This document shows positions 22,036 to 32,804 of a stretch of DNA of 64,000 nt, in pieces (the stretch's first letter is position 1; each line of letters opens with the position of its first letter). Under the pieces are notes generated by a model. That model searched no databases. It was not told the DNA's origin and saw nothing but the letters and a program-made list of their open reading frames with translations. The translations under genes were made by a program, and so were the position numbers. Location: NCBI GenBank assembly GCA_016648135.1, contig JADDOH010008089.1, positions 40,187 through 104,186 on the forward strand. The letters run 5' to 3'. This DNA is from Agrypnia vestita (taxonomy: Eukaryota; Arthropoda; Insecta; Trichoptera; Phryganeidae).

Positions 22036-22440
22036 TATAGGATGTTTTTTTAAAGAGGTATGGAACATTAAAACGAAATAATACACATAAAAATAATGAT
22101 AATATCCATGGTTATGTTACGTTTATGTTTATTTATATAGCGCCGTTTTTGCGTAAGAGACGCTTCAAGGGCGCTTTACAGGCGCGACATCCCGAAAAAA
22201 TGAGTTTAAGGTTCTTTTTGGAGAGTTCCTGGTCCTCCATAGATCGCAACACTGGAGGCAGCTGGTTACACGTAGCATTAACATGGTATTAGTTTATTGG
22301 AAAGATAATTTTATGGCAATAGTGTTTAAATATGGGGTTTTTATAAAGGTTTATTTTTCGAATTTGCAACACTTTTTCCAGCGACAGCCAACTTGACAGC
22401 TGACAGCTGATTTGTGCTCAATTTTATTTGCCATTTCACC
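22036..22440. other. Unassigned with short repeat-like segment
   Basis: 22135-22260 (tatagcgccgtttttgcg ... aagggcgctttacag) has the look of a dispersed repeat. No family named. Confidence 0.4.
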
Positions 22441-22510
22441 ATGAGTAGACTTACGCCAAAACAACGCCTGAAAATCGTACAAATATATTTCGAAAATCGT
22501 GGTATCATAA
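22441..22510 (+). pseudogene. mariner transposase N-terminal relic
   Basis: ATG-initiated MSRLTPKQRLKIVQIYFENR matches the helix-turn-helix start of mariner-type transposases (LT-x-x-QR-x-x-IV-x-x-Y-x-E). Similarity stops after about 21 residues, where the LTR-like unit at 22519 begins. Confidence 0.6.
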
Positions 22511-22518
22511 TCATATTG

Positions 22519-22951
22519 TCACGGGTTCAAATGAAAGACAAATGAAGCACTGGAAATTAATTAAATTAATTAACTGGACACGAATTTAATCAGAGCACCG
22601 TTCTTTAATTCACACTAAGTTTCGTAATACGCACTAATCATCATTCGTACCTTCGCTAACTTTTGTCAATCGCCAGGTCGTTCCGCTCTGTTTCGCACGT
22701 AAGTACCCACTCTGGGCTTGTCTCTTGTAAATTCTCTTTTCTATGGTTGCTTCTATCGTTCTGTCAATCAACTCTAATACTAAGTGCGCAGTGATCAGGT
22801 CTATCTCTTTTTATAGCAAATGTCGCTCCGCAATGATTCCAGAATCCGGTGGACCATTCCAGACTCTTCTAGCAATTTACTGTAAAAGGTGTAGTGTAAA
22901 ATCCTCGATTATGTGCAATTCCTTCTACCATCACTTCTACCGTCTCGTGAC
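22519..22951. mobile_element. Possible solo LTR (TGTCACG...CGTGACA)
   Basis: 433 bp with TG...CA ends that are also inverted repeats. TTTTTATAGC near 22808 could be a TATA box. No exact target duplication, so a DNA transposon is also possible. Confidence 0.4.
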
Positions 22952-23039
22952 AATGTTTAAACTACCAATGGCAAAAGATTATCTCCAATAAAGTCAATTT
23001 AATACAACTTTTATGTGTTTTCTTTCATTTTAAAGTTCC

Positions 23040-23292
23040 ATACCTCCAATAACTTCGGTGGCTGGGTCATGTGGAGAGCGTCCGAGCATCAAGCATCAAA
23101 GTCCCTGCTGAACTCAAGGTCAATAGGGCGAAGGAACTTAGGAAGGCCAAAATTAAGATGGAGTGACAACGTCCTCAAAGACATCTCGGAACTGGAGAGA
23201 GCTGGCACTAGACCGAGATGAGCGGAGGAAAATTATTGAGGAGGCCAAGACCCACCAAGGGTTGTAGTGCCAATAATGACGATGATGACCTC
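23040..23292 (+). pseudogene. LINE 3' end relic (same family as 31770-32493)
   Basis: Starts TTCGGTGGCTGGGTCATGTG (RWLGHV), has RRNLGRPKLRWSDNVLKDIS and ends with the AAGACCCACCAAGGGTTGTA stop context and a GACGATGATG tail. A short deletion lies relative to the 32 kb copy at ISALDLRNW. Confidence 0.85.
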
Positions 23293-24118
23293 CAATAAAA
23301 CACCCCATATAAACAAAGTTCATATTAAAATTGACTAAACTCTGAAATCTTCGCTCTCACAAAAAATTACTTGGAGTACATTTATCATTCGTCAGTTAAA
23401 CAGTGGAGGTTTTGCTTTTGAACCACTCATATGAGTAATAGTCTGTTCCATAGAACATATTTTAAAGCTAATTGACCACATTAATACTCCTAATATGTAT
23501 ACATTCCACAACGCATGCGCATTTGTAGTAGACGTATACATAACGCGCCGATAATCTGACGCAATTTGATTTATGATGCTTTTCCCACACGTCTGCGTAG
23601 GCAGGTACTGGCTGTAGATATTAATTTACAAAAACAATTTCAAGTGGCGAGAAATTGAAATTAATTTATTGTCATCGATTTTTCTGTCGATATTTTAACG
23701 AATTTTATACGCGTGATCTTTTGACCCGAACGGTTTCGGTTTCTTTCCCGGGATTAGGGACGCAACAGCTAATTTCGTGATGAAAATTTCATTAAATTTA
23801 TTAATTTCTAGTGAAAATTTGGTGAGGTTTACAAATATACTTTCGAATTATAGTCTTCATTTATTCATTTTAATAAGACAGATTATTGAAAGGTCTTCAG
23901 TGGTCCTAATTTATATTCAGTGGAAAATTTGTAATTGGCATAATTGTAAAAACCATTATTTCATATTTTTAAGATTGTTGTTTTGCTGTTAATTTTCCCC
24001 AAAACAAAATAAATAAATAATTATCGTGATCTTCATCATCGTCTGTTCTCGCGTCCGAGGAAAAGTCACCTAAATAATTGTAGGTCTCCATGTGACTGAA
24101 GAGTTTGAGTGTATTGCT
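23293..24118. other. Unassigned AT-rich
   Basis: No motif recognised. Confidence 0.5.
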
Positions 24119-24566
24119 TGACCACAATAACTTGGCGTGCGGTGACTTTGGAACTAAAACCCGCCCCGCCCGCACCCGGCAGCAACCCCTCGCCCTGTAC
24201 TTCAGTACAATTTTGTATTTGCTCGGGAGCTGTGATATCTTGATTACTAATATACACTGAATTATTATGTCCAAAACATCCTAAACAATCCGGGATGGTG
24301 CAAGAACAATTGCCAGTGAAGTATCAAAGTTTTGCGAAGCTGAAAAAACAAATAATGAACCGATATTACCGTCTGACAGTTTGACAGATAGAACGGCCGC
24401 CATTACGACTTGATTTCTTTAATGCTGCCCGACCAAATTTCTGTTAAAGGCTACGACACCGGTCACCGGACATTCTGTACATTATGTATTGAGTAATAAA
24501 TTTACACCCTGGCAACTTCTGTTACGCGACAGTAACACCCTCGCTCGCACGCCAAGTTATAGTGGT
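24119..24566 (-). mobile_element. GC-rich MITE family G, copy 2 (complete)
   Basis: Inverted termini GACCAC(A/T)ATAACTTGGCGTGCG at both ends. About 448 bp. The interior matches copies 1 and 3. This copy defines the family's ends. Confidence 0.85.
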
Positions 24567-25904
24567 CGCATTCTGCAGATTGATTTTTGCTCACGGTCAT
24601 TTTTCGTCAATGTGCACGTTATCGTTATCTGTGCGAAAAAGAGATAAAGTTATATGACCGCTTCATTCTAAACAGTAATGAAACAACGCGCTTAACATTA
24701 AAATAATCTGTACATTTGGTAAATTGTTTTTTCATACGATTTCAATATTTTTCAGACTATCAATGCACGCGCAAAAATTTTAACAAAAGTTTTGACGCTA
24801 CATCTCTTTACCTTATTGTTTGAAATGTATGAAAATGTATAACCTGATTGTATTTTTAAGTAAAAAGTACTCTTCCGGCGTAAATTTATCAATTTCACTA
24901 TTGAAAAACTTTTTTTTTGCTAAATGAGAATATGATGGAAAAAATTATTTAAATCATATGATCGAAGAACAACATAAATGGAGAATTACAGGTCAAAAAA
25001 TTCAAAATATGACTAGAGATCAGCGTAAATTGTTCAAAATATGACACAAGCGCATCATCAAAAGCAGAATTTCTATTTTTATCATTTATTCAATTTTTCT
25101 AAATTATTTAATTTTTCGAATTTTTTACTTTATATTACTTTATTTTACTGTTTATTTCATTTCTTTTATTTGTCGATACAACTTTTTTTCTATTTTATGT
25201 TTTATATATTATATATGAGGTTTCTAATTTCTCATATATTTTTTTTACAGTTTATTACAGTACTTTAGTTTAACACACAGAAAATACATACATTAAAATG
25301 TGAGGTTTCTCTAGAATAGGCCTAGCCTAAGTGAGAAATCACCAGAATTTCTTCCTGTATTTTTTTTTTATGAACATTAAAAAATAAAATATAAAAAAAG
25401 AACACGCAATACCCTCGGAGCTGCCACTATAAGTCGAATTATTTTATTATCGAGTTTTTGTTGTTGTTTTCTCAAAATATGATAATATTATTAAAATGTA
25501 TGTTTTCCCGTAAGTATAGACGAATTACTTATCATATTATTTGTAATATTATTCAAGACATCTTTACTACTAGGATTATATTATCTGCCCAATTTTCAGG
25601 ATAACGATATTGAAATTGTATCTCAACACAAGATAGACGGGACGAAATTATTCACGACGCGTAAAGCATATTATATCACAAATGTCAAGACACCTGTCAA
25701 ATATCATGACAGTCTATAAAATTCTAACAATCCTACTCATACTCTCACTATAGCATGCCAATTCTGACCACAACACGTATACGTACCATATAGTCAGTGT
25801 ATGAGAGCAATCTAGTAGAAATATTTTAACATTTTAAGTTTAAAAAACATACGCACAGCTCTTCACATTTTTAACTTGTATAAGATCTGTCGAAACCAAT
25901 TTAA
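24567..25904. other. Unassigned AT-rich
   Basis: Long T-rich runs give spurious open frames. No gene or repeat recognised. Confidence 0.5.
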
Positions 25905-26150
25905 TTGTCCACCCCTACTATCCACGTCTTAGCAAGAGCTTCTAAAACACTGTGCCTCTTCCACATTCCTGTTGCTCGTACCAACTCCGGATTACGCTCA
26001 CCTATAGTGGGAATGTGTCGAACCTACAACGATTTGTTCACCAACATTGACATATATCATGTATCTCTATACCACCTAAGATCGATCACAAGTGAACATA
26101 ATTCTGCGTCACAACATTGTATTAAATGTTGATTCAATGCTGCGATGCAA
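25905..26150 (+). pseudogene. LINE ORF2 C-terminal relic
   Basis: KTLCLFHIPVARTNSGLRSP, IVGMCRTYNDLFTNIDIY: the F-x-x-P-x-x-R-T...SP-I-x-x-x-C-R-x-YN...DI ending shared with the 52900 copy, but more diverged. An AATAAA follows at about 26155. Confidence 0.6.
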
Positions 26151-26946
26151 GATATAAATAAAGTTAGACTTACCTTAATATGTTATACTTAATATTGTTT
26201 TTTAAATTATTATGTTTTATTCACTACTGTTACTACTTATGTCTTTTATTTTAATTTACTTCCATTATTGTTATATATTAATATATAATTCCAGTTTATT
26301 AAGTAATGACTGAAAAAATTGCCACGAATTTCGCCGTATCACGAAAATATTTCGTCTCGCCCTGCGCGACGTGTCCGAAGTTTGTGATAGAGCTCGATTC
26401 AGGCTAACTTGTAGAGATTTAATTCCTCTATTCGTTAGAAAAGAGAAAAATGAAAGATCAAATATCTGAAAGTGATAGTTACCAAATATCACATTACTCA
26501 ATGGTTTTTAGAATGCTCACAGGTAAAATATTAAATAATTAATATCTGTAGCGCTTAGCGAGTCGCAACACGTCGCCATTAATCAAACTTTAACGACGCG
26601 TCATAAATAACGACATTAAAAGTTTTCAAAACAGTCGTAGGATTAGTTACGGTATTTTCACGGCCATGGCCATCGACCATGGTCAGAAAATAAATTTATT
26701 TTAATCTTTGTTTTTCATCTTCTTTCTCTTTACATAGAATATATTTATTCAGCAAGTACTGTCACGTTCGTGGGTTCGTACCTAGCTGTGGGAGACAAAA
26801 TATGAAATAAAAAATAATAAATATGTTCATTCAAGTTTGGATAGAAAATATTTTATTTCCCTTTGGATGAAATATCAACAGTTAAGGAGTGATATCGAAT
26901 TCTGTGTATACTTATCTATTTTTTTAATAAAAAAAGACTATGAGAA
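26151..26946. other. Unassigned
   Basis: AT-rich. No feature recognised. Confidence 0.45.
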
Positions 26947-26962
26947 ACTGTTGTCTATACTT

Positions 26963-27142
26963 CTAAGGAGGTGCAGTGAATGGAATATTGCAGGTCTCTC
27001 CGGGTCCCAGTTGCCCTTTACACGACGTGACACGGAGATGGCCTTTAGAGTAAAAAATCGTCAACCTGGCGACGTATGAGTAGGACCGATATGGGAGCAT
27101 TCGTTCATAAAACGGTCCTGGAAATGCGGTGGGTGTCCATTC
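26963..27142 (+). mobile_element. Retroposon family S1 with 16-bp target duplication
   Basis: 180 bp flanked by ACTGTTGTCTATACTT at 26947-26962 and 27143-27158. The 3' end is GGTGGGTGTCCATTC without poly(A). Related copies at 17117-17603 and 6540-6720. It could be a SINE or a severely truncated LINE. Confidence 0.8.
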
Positions 27143-27158
27143 ACTGTTGTCTATACTT

Positions 27159-27803
27159 TTCGATTTTCACTAATATTTAAATTACATAACTGACAGCGCG
27201 TTAGGCAAATGTTGCCAGAAGCAATAACTCCTTGATGAAATTGGTTGCAATGCGCATTCTACCTAGTTTGACGTAAGAATCCATGATTACTGATTGTTCA
27301 ACATTTAAACATTTTATTGGATATTTTAACGATCATTTTAACTGTGAGATAATGAAATTTATGGCCAATAAATTAACATGTGTGATTTTTGTCATATTTT
27401 AAGTGTACTCATCCATCTTATAATGGACTTATGAAAATAATATTGTGTCTAATATAATAGGAATTAGTCATAATAACAATTTCACAGTGGATTTCTGGTG
27501 CCAATTTTGATGTTACGAAGTGTAGTATGAAATTGGCCAAAGAAGAACGAATTATAAAACGGAAGAGCAACCGCTCATGCGCCTGTGTGATGAGAATGAG
27601 AAGAGGATGGAGAAGAGGAGGAAATAAATGGATGGCGTACGAGGCTAGTGCTGGAGGAGGGAGTCCGCGAAATTGATATAGGAAACCTGATATTGGAAGA
27701 CGACAAAGTTATAAGTTTTGACTATTGACGAGCATGCCCGAAAAGAAAGAAAAGGAAAGTAATGAGTACGCCAGGACTGAAAAATGTGCTGTGCTTACTC
27801 ATG
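27159..27803. other. Unassigned
   Basis: No feature recognised. 27545-27660 is purine-rich (gagaagaggatggagaagagg). Confidence 0.45.
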
Positions 27804-27858
27804 TCAACTGTCAACTGCCAACTGTCAAGTGTCAAGGTCAAGTGTAAAGTGTCAAGTA
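27804..27858. repeat. Short GTCAACT/GTCAAGT heptamer-like run
   Basis: Several copies of GTCAACTGTCAACTG and AAGTGTCAAG, matching the variant ends of the array at 29014-29455. Confidence 0.7.
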
Positions 27859-28341
27859 GTGATGCAACGAATGCTACTTGTACGAATACGAATACGAATA
27901 TCAAGCCTACTATTCGGCGAATACGAATACGAATAATTCAACAGGGTAATAAATAATACACCACGGTTCTTTTTTACTAAGAGATTTAATAAATAAAATT
28001 TACCACCGGCAAATTTTTGTTCAAAAAGCACAACATTTCTTTTATCCGTTTGCACATTCCCAGAGTCGAAAATAAATATCACTTTTTTTACGCTTACGAG
28101 AGATCATGTTATTAGATTTAATTTGAAATTATTTTATAAGAGTTAACACTTTTACACACAACGGAAATAAAATGGAACGAACAATACGTATTACAAAACA
28201 AAAACTTCATGAAATGAGCACCTAACCTTATTAATAACCCAACGAAATTGGATGAATTAACTCATGTTATGCTGTGAAACAAGTAACGATTGACAACTTG
28301 AGAACTCAAAAAATCATTCATTTAATGTTATGGGAATCCCC
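27859..28341 (-). mobile_element. hAT element, truncated relative of 8501-9163
   Basis: Right terminus TAGTGATGCAACGAATGC present. The interior matches the other copy up to its GGGATTCCC site (28325-28341), where the LINE sequence begins. The transposase C-terminal remnant is broken by frameshifts. Confidence 0.8.
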
Positions 28342-29013
28342 ATAACCCAATTGTGCCATCTATCTTCATACCTTTGTTATCCCAATTCAGGGTCTTAAAT
28401 ACATCTTCTAAGGCTAACGTGAAGAGTTTAGGCGAGATTGTGTCACCTTGTCGGACACCTTTTTCTATTGTTATTTTTTCAGTTCTAGTTTCGTCGTCAG
28501 TTATAACACTCATAGTTACATTTTCTTGTATAAAGTTTACTTATCGTATATATCTAGAGTCTATTCTCGCGTTTTGGAGTGCTTCGATGATTGCCCACCT
28601 TTCAACTGAGTCAAATGCTTTTTGATAGTCAAAAAAAAAAGCTAAGTGTATAGGTATATTACACTCTGTTGTTTTTTCTATGAGCAATCTCCGAGTTTGA
28701 ATATGGTCTCTGGTTCCAAAAATTTTGCGGAAGCCAGATTGCTCTACGAATTGGTAGTGATCAAATTTTAGCGTTAGGCGATTCGTCATGATCTTTGTTT
28801 AAAATGTATATAAATGCGAAAGCTAACTTATGATTCGATAGTTTTCCAGATTATGGCTGTCTCCTTTTATCAATCACAAGATATTTTTCCTTCTTTTAGA
28901 CATTTTTATGGCTTCTATCAATTTTTCCCCTAGTTTTAGCATATCTCTTGTTATTTGATCTGTGCCCCCGGAGCCTTATTATTTTTCATTTGCTTTAAGG
29001 CATTTTCTATCTC
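28342..29013 (-). pseudogene. Non-LTR reverse transcriptase fragment (RTE-like)
   Basis: Minus-strand reading: VEEIENALKQMKNNKAPG, a GTDQIT-type segment, QFVEQSGFRKIFGTRDHIQT, AFFFDYQKAFDSVERWAI and EKGVRQGDTISPKLFTLALE. These are RT blocks 1-4 (NKAPG-x-D, QxGFR, FxDYxKAFDS, GVRQGDxxSP). The FADD catalytic block is missing because the fragment ends at KIDG. One frameshift lies between the AFDS and RQGD halves. Confidence 0.88.
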
Positions 29014-29455
29014 TTCAACTGTCAACTGTCAACTATCAACTATCAACTATCAACTATCAACTATCAACTATCAACTATCAACTATCAACTATCAACTATC
29101 AACTATCAACTATCAACTATCAACTATCAACTATCAACTATCAACTATCAACTATCAACTATCAACTAGCAACTATCAACTATCAACTATCAACTATCAA
29201 CTATCAACTATCAACTATCAACTATCAACTATCAACTATCAACTATCAACTATCAACTATCAACTATCAACTATCAACTATCAACTTTCAACTATCAACT
29301 ATCAACTATCAACTATCAACTATCAACTATCAACTATTAACTATCAACTATCAACTATCAACTATCAACTATCAGCTATCAACTATCAACTATCAACTAT
29401 CAATTGTCAACTGTAAACTGCAAACTGTCAAGTGTCAAGTGTCAAGTGTCACTTT
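29014..29455. repeat. Heptamer satellite (TATCAAC)n
   Basis: About 60 copies of a 7-bp unit. The centre is almost pure CTATCAA with single-base variants near 29167, 29285, 29338 and 29373. The edges are GTCAACT/GTCAAGT variants. Any open frames through it (YQLSTIN repeats) are artefacts of the 21-bp periodicity. Confidence 0.97.
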
Positions 29456-30068
29456 TTATGTGTTTGTCGTTTTATGTGCATGTCGCCGATAAAGCGAAAC
29501 ATGTCAGATTATTCGGTTAAGTTAATTTTTACTGTGCTAGGCCACCTCTTTTTTTGACAACATATATTAAATTATATTTTCAACATTGAATTATCGGTTT
29601 TACGGAAACATTTTCGATTATTTTCTGCTAGTTTTTTTAGCTACGCCACTGAGTCTTACATTTCTTTGTCCGTCACTCTTTTATATGACGTATATCCAGA
29701 TCTACGATAGTAGATGCAGTTCGTTAGTAAATCGTGTCGTACAACGTGTCAAACACGCTATCAATCCTACAAGAGCATTGTTCGTACACAGGCATGCATA
29801 ATAACAAACCTATGTCTTAAATGTCTCACTGAACCCTTTGACTCACAGGTGGCATTTGACCCGATAGAAAGGAATTGTCTCTACAGGTATTTATGTAGAA
29901 TCTTGTTATATGCACACATTGTGCAAGCTATACAAGGAGACGCATCGTTATGCAATGGTTGGCCATCGAGCTGCAGGTGGAATACCAAGTGCTACCATGA
30001 AGAGAGAGGAAGCGACCATTAATTCCAACTACATACTTGATATTTGATTTCAAAGCTCTAAGACTTAA
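29456..30068. other. Unassigned
   Basis: A 102-codon open frame at 29714-30022 matches nothing recognised. Confidence 0.4.
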
Positions 30069-31015
30069 GGTACAGATACACACGCTTCTTTAGTGGCATG
30101 CTAATGAGCATGCCACTAATAAGCATGCCCTAACAACTGTACACACTTGCTCATTACTGGCATGCTTATTAGTGGCATGCTCTTGTCATAGAATAGAGAC
30201 GCTCTTGTTCAAAATGGAAACTTTGCAAACTGAAATAGAAAATTCAAGTGAACCAATAAATCAAAAAAGTTCCCGAGTTTCCATCCGCACATTTTTGATT
30301 TTAGTTTATATAATTTTTATTGTAAGATTTGAATCATTCCTATTAATAAAGTTTCGTAAACATTATTTCTCACTATATTATTTTTACACAACGGTGACCG
30401 AGTATTCCACAGACATTCGTGATTTCTATAATAAGTCACGAAAAGTAATGTTTTATCATCTCCCCAACGCGCCATATTTGTTTCATCTGTCGCGGACTGA
30501 GAAGATCGCATTGATAATACCTACTAGCCGCGAAGCCCGCGAATGACATAAGCATACTCATAATAAGCAAGTCTGTTCACACATGCTCCAAAGATACCCC
30601 TTCTCTATGGTGAATGACAGTGGTATGCTTATAAATCAACCGGCGGTTGATTTTTTAGCATGCCACTAGGTGGCATGCTCATTTCTAGCAATGTGCGTAC
30701 ACACATGCCACTAATAAGCATGCCACTGTCAAAGTCGATACTGCGCATGCTCACGTGCCACTAAATAAGCATGTGTATCAGACGCCTTATGCACGTGTGA
30801 AATGTTCAATTGAAGCGATATAAAGTTAACCTATTTCTGAGCTCGATAATGGCGGTCGACTTCCATGTTTGACTGTAAAGAAGATGGTGATCTGGAAAAA
30901 CTGGTGGCCGCTGGAAAGGCGGAAGGCAGGTAGGAAGAGAGCCGTCTCCGACTGGATGGGCCGACCAGGTCCTATTGCAACGGCTCTTTGAACTGCGAAA
31001 GAGAAAGGTGGAAGA
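30069..31015 (-). mobile_element. Harbinger/MADF unit, copy B
   Basis: Nearly the same sequence as copy A from AAGGTACAGATACAC to beyond GCATGTGTATCAGACGCC, then a further 230 bp shared with copy A (CTGGATGGGCCGACCAGGTC). Subterminal GCATGC palindromes. Confidence 0.75.
30317..30511 (-). pseudogene. MADF-domain relic, copy B
   Basis: As at 20601-20807: DKTLLFVTYYRNHECLWNTR, with one extra codon (Y) and an early stop. Confidence 0.6.
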
Positions 31016-31188
31016 AAAGCATCAAGTTCAAACCGATTCCTCCGAGATTTACATCGATAAATAACTGCACGATTTAGCTTGTGTAAATCTGTATACATCT
31101 CGGTATAGCTCTTAAAAATAAATAGATAGGTGTACGCTGCTATGATAGGGTAGAATTTTGAAAATTAAAACACATAAAAATGTCTCAA

Positions 31189-31432
31189 AACAGAATATTA
31201 GTTAACTTAGTAAAAACCACTACCAGATTTAAATGTCTACCGGTTTCGAGACGTACCCGTCTCTTCGTCAGGACCAACACTACACTACTATATTCACAAC
31301 ACTATACACCACAATCATAGTATTGTTAAACTTTCACCAATATTTATCACATGCGTGTTAATCTTGTCAGAGACAAGCATGCACTGCATGCACCATGGTG
31401 GTGGTGGTTTTTACTAAGTTAACATTCTGTTA
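31189..31432. mobile_element. TIR element carrying a hammerhead-like motif
   Basis: Left end AACAGAATATTAGTTAACTT and right end AAGTTAACATTCTGTT are inverted repeats, with GTAAAAACCAC/GTGGTTTTTAC inside. On the minus strand 31240-31275 reads CTGACGA, a 6-bp stem (GAGACG-GGTA-CGTCTC) and GAAAC. Confidence 0.65.
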
Positions 31433-31435
31433 TAA

Positions 31436-31769
31436 TGTCTAACCACAAAGCTAATGCTTTAAACAATGATATAATTAACTGTAGATAAGGTTACAAGCGT
31501 GAAATCTTGGCAACTTAGAAGTAGGGTAATTGCATTACTTGCATTTGTTATCGAACAGACCTTGTTTGTGATCGGACGCGACGCTACGCCGAAAAAAAAG
31601 TTCTGGGAAAAAAGGAACAGAGTATCGTACACTATTGTAAGAATGAGTATGTTATTTTAGTCACCGGGACTTCAAATTACCTGATTTTTCTGTCTACACG
31701 CAGAGCGTTTGTGTGCCGTGATTTGTTGTCTCTTTCAATGCAATATTTGCTACATATGAAAGCCGGATA
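31436..31769 (+). repeat. Repeat D, left part, interrupted by a LINE
   Basis: Matches 40516-40850 in inverted orientation (shared GCGACGCTACGC, CACTATTGTAAG and TCTACACGCAGAGCG). Continues at 32506 after the LINE. Confidence 0.8.
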
Positions 31770-32493
31770 CATAGTAAACCAGTAGAAGACCAAATACATG
31801 GCCGTAGGATGCGCCCAACAAATCCCGACTCTCTCGTGTGGAAGTCATAATTTTGAAACGGTACCAAGATTTACATACCTAGGATCCCTGATAACAAGCA
31901 ACAACAATACTACAGAGGAGATCCAGAAGCGCATAGTGAGCACAAATCGCTGTTTTTTCCGCCTACAAAAGCAGATAAAATCCAAACTGCTGTCCAGAAA
32001 CACCAAGATATTAGTGTACAAAACGCTTATTAGGCCAGTTCTCACGTACGCAGCTGAGACACGTGGGTACTAACTAAGAGGAATGAGCGAGCACTGGACG
32101 TTTTTGAAAGGAAAATTTTGAGGCGTATCTTCGGACCGGTTCTAGAAAATGGACTTTGGCGCAGACGTTACAACAATGAGCTCTATACTCTATTTAAGGA
32201 GCCAAACGTCACAAAATTTATAAAACTGGGAAGACTTCGGTGGCTGGGTCATGTGGAGAGAATGTCCGAGCATCAAGCATCAAAGTCCCTGCTGAACTCA
32301 AGGCCAACAGGGCGAAGGAGCTTAGGAAGGCCAAAACTAAGATGGAGTGACAACGTCCTCAAAGATATCTCTGCCTTAGACCTTCGAAACTGGAGAGAGC
32401 TGGCACTAGACCGAGATGAGTGGAGGAAAATTATTGAAGAGGCCAAGACCCACCAAGGGTTGTAGTGCCAAGAATGATGATGATGATGATGAT
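31770..32493 (+). pseudogene. 5'-truncated LINE insertion, ORF2 C-terminus
   Basis: Reads KTKYMAV..., FTYLGSLITSNNNTTEEIQK, YKTLIRPVLTYAAET, then after a 2-bp frameshift near 32058 WVLTKRNERALDVFERKILR, RIFGP, GRLRWLGHVERM and RPKLRWSDNVLKDI through to the stop near 32463. This is the end of ORF2 in a widespread RTE/CR1-like group. The 3' tail is (GAT)n. Target duplication GAAAGCCGGATA at 31758-31769 and 32494-32505. Confidence 0.88.
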
Positions 32494-32505
32494 GAAAGCC
32501 GGATA

Positions 32506-32560
32506 ATATGGGAATAACGTGTCTATATTATAATACGTCAATGGCTTTAAATATTAATAA
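32506..32560 (+). repeat. Repeat D, right part
   Basis: ATATGGGAATAACGTGTCTA continues the repeat D consensus seen uninterrupted at 40.5 kb. Confidence 0.8.
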
Positions 32561-32801
32561 TATATCTCAAAACTTCAATGCCAAGTGCCAAAACTTGGAC
32601 ACGTAGACCAGCTAGTCAAGGAACGGACTGTTCTTGCGAGGTAGTATAATAAATTAAGATATTCGCAGTAGAACTAGTGGAGAAGATGTAGTACTCGTAC
32701 GAATGTGCAAGGACGGCTCCGTCCCAGCTAGCAGAACACACAAGAAAGATCACAAGAAGCATCCGAATGAGGAAGTCACAGGATGAAGAGGAATTTCCGT
32801 T
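32561..32801. other. Unassigned
   Basis: Short spacer. Nothing recognised. Confidence 0.5.
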
Positions 32802-32804
32802 TTA

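Noticed and set aside
25041..25268. 75-codon Phe/Tyr-rich frame
   Set aside because: A consequence of T-rich low-complexity DNA.
29014..29455. CRISPR array
   Set aside because: A 7-bp satellite without spacers, in eukaryotic DNA.
28955..29492. Two long open frames of YQLSTIN repeats (153 and 176 codons)
   Set aside because: They are produced by the heptamer satellite, whose 21-bp super-period avoids stops in all frames of one strand.
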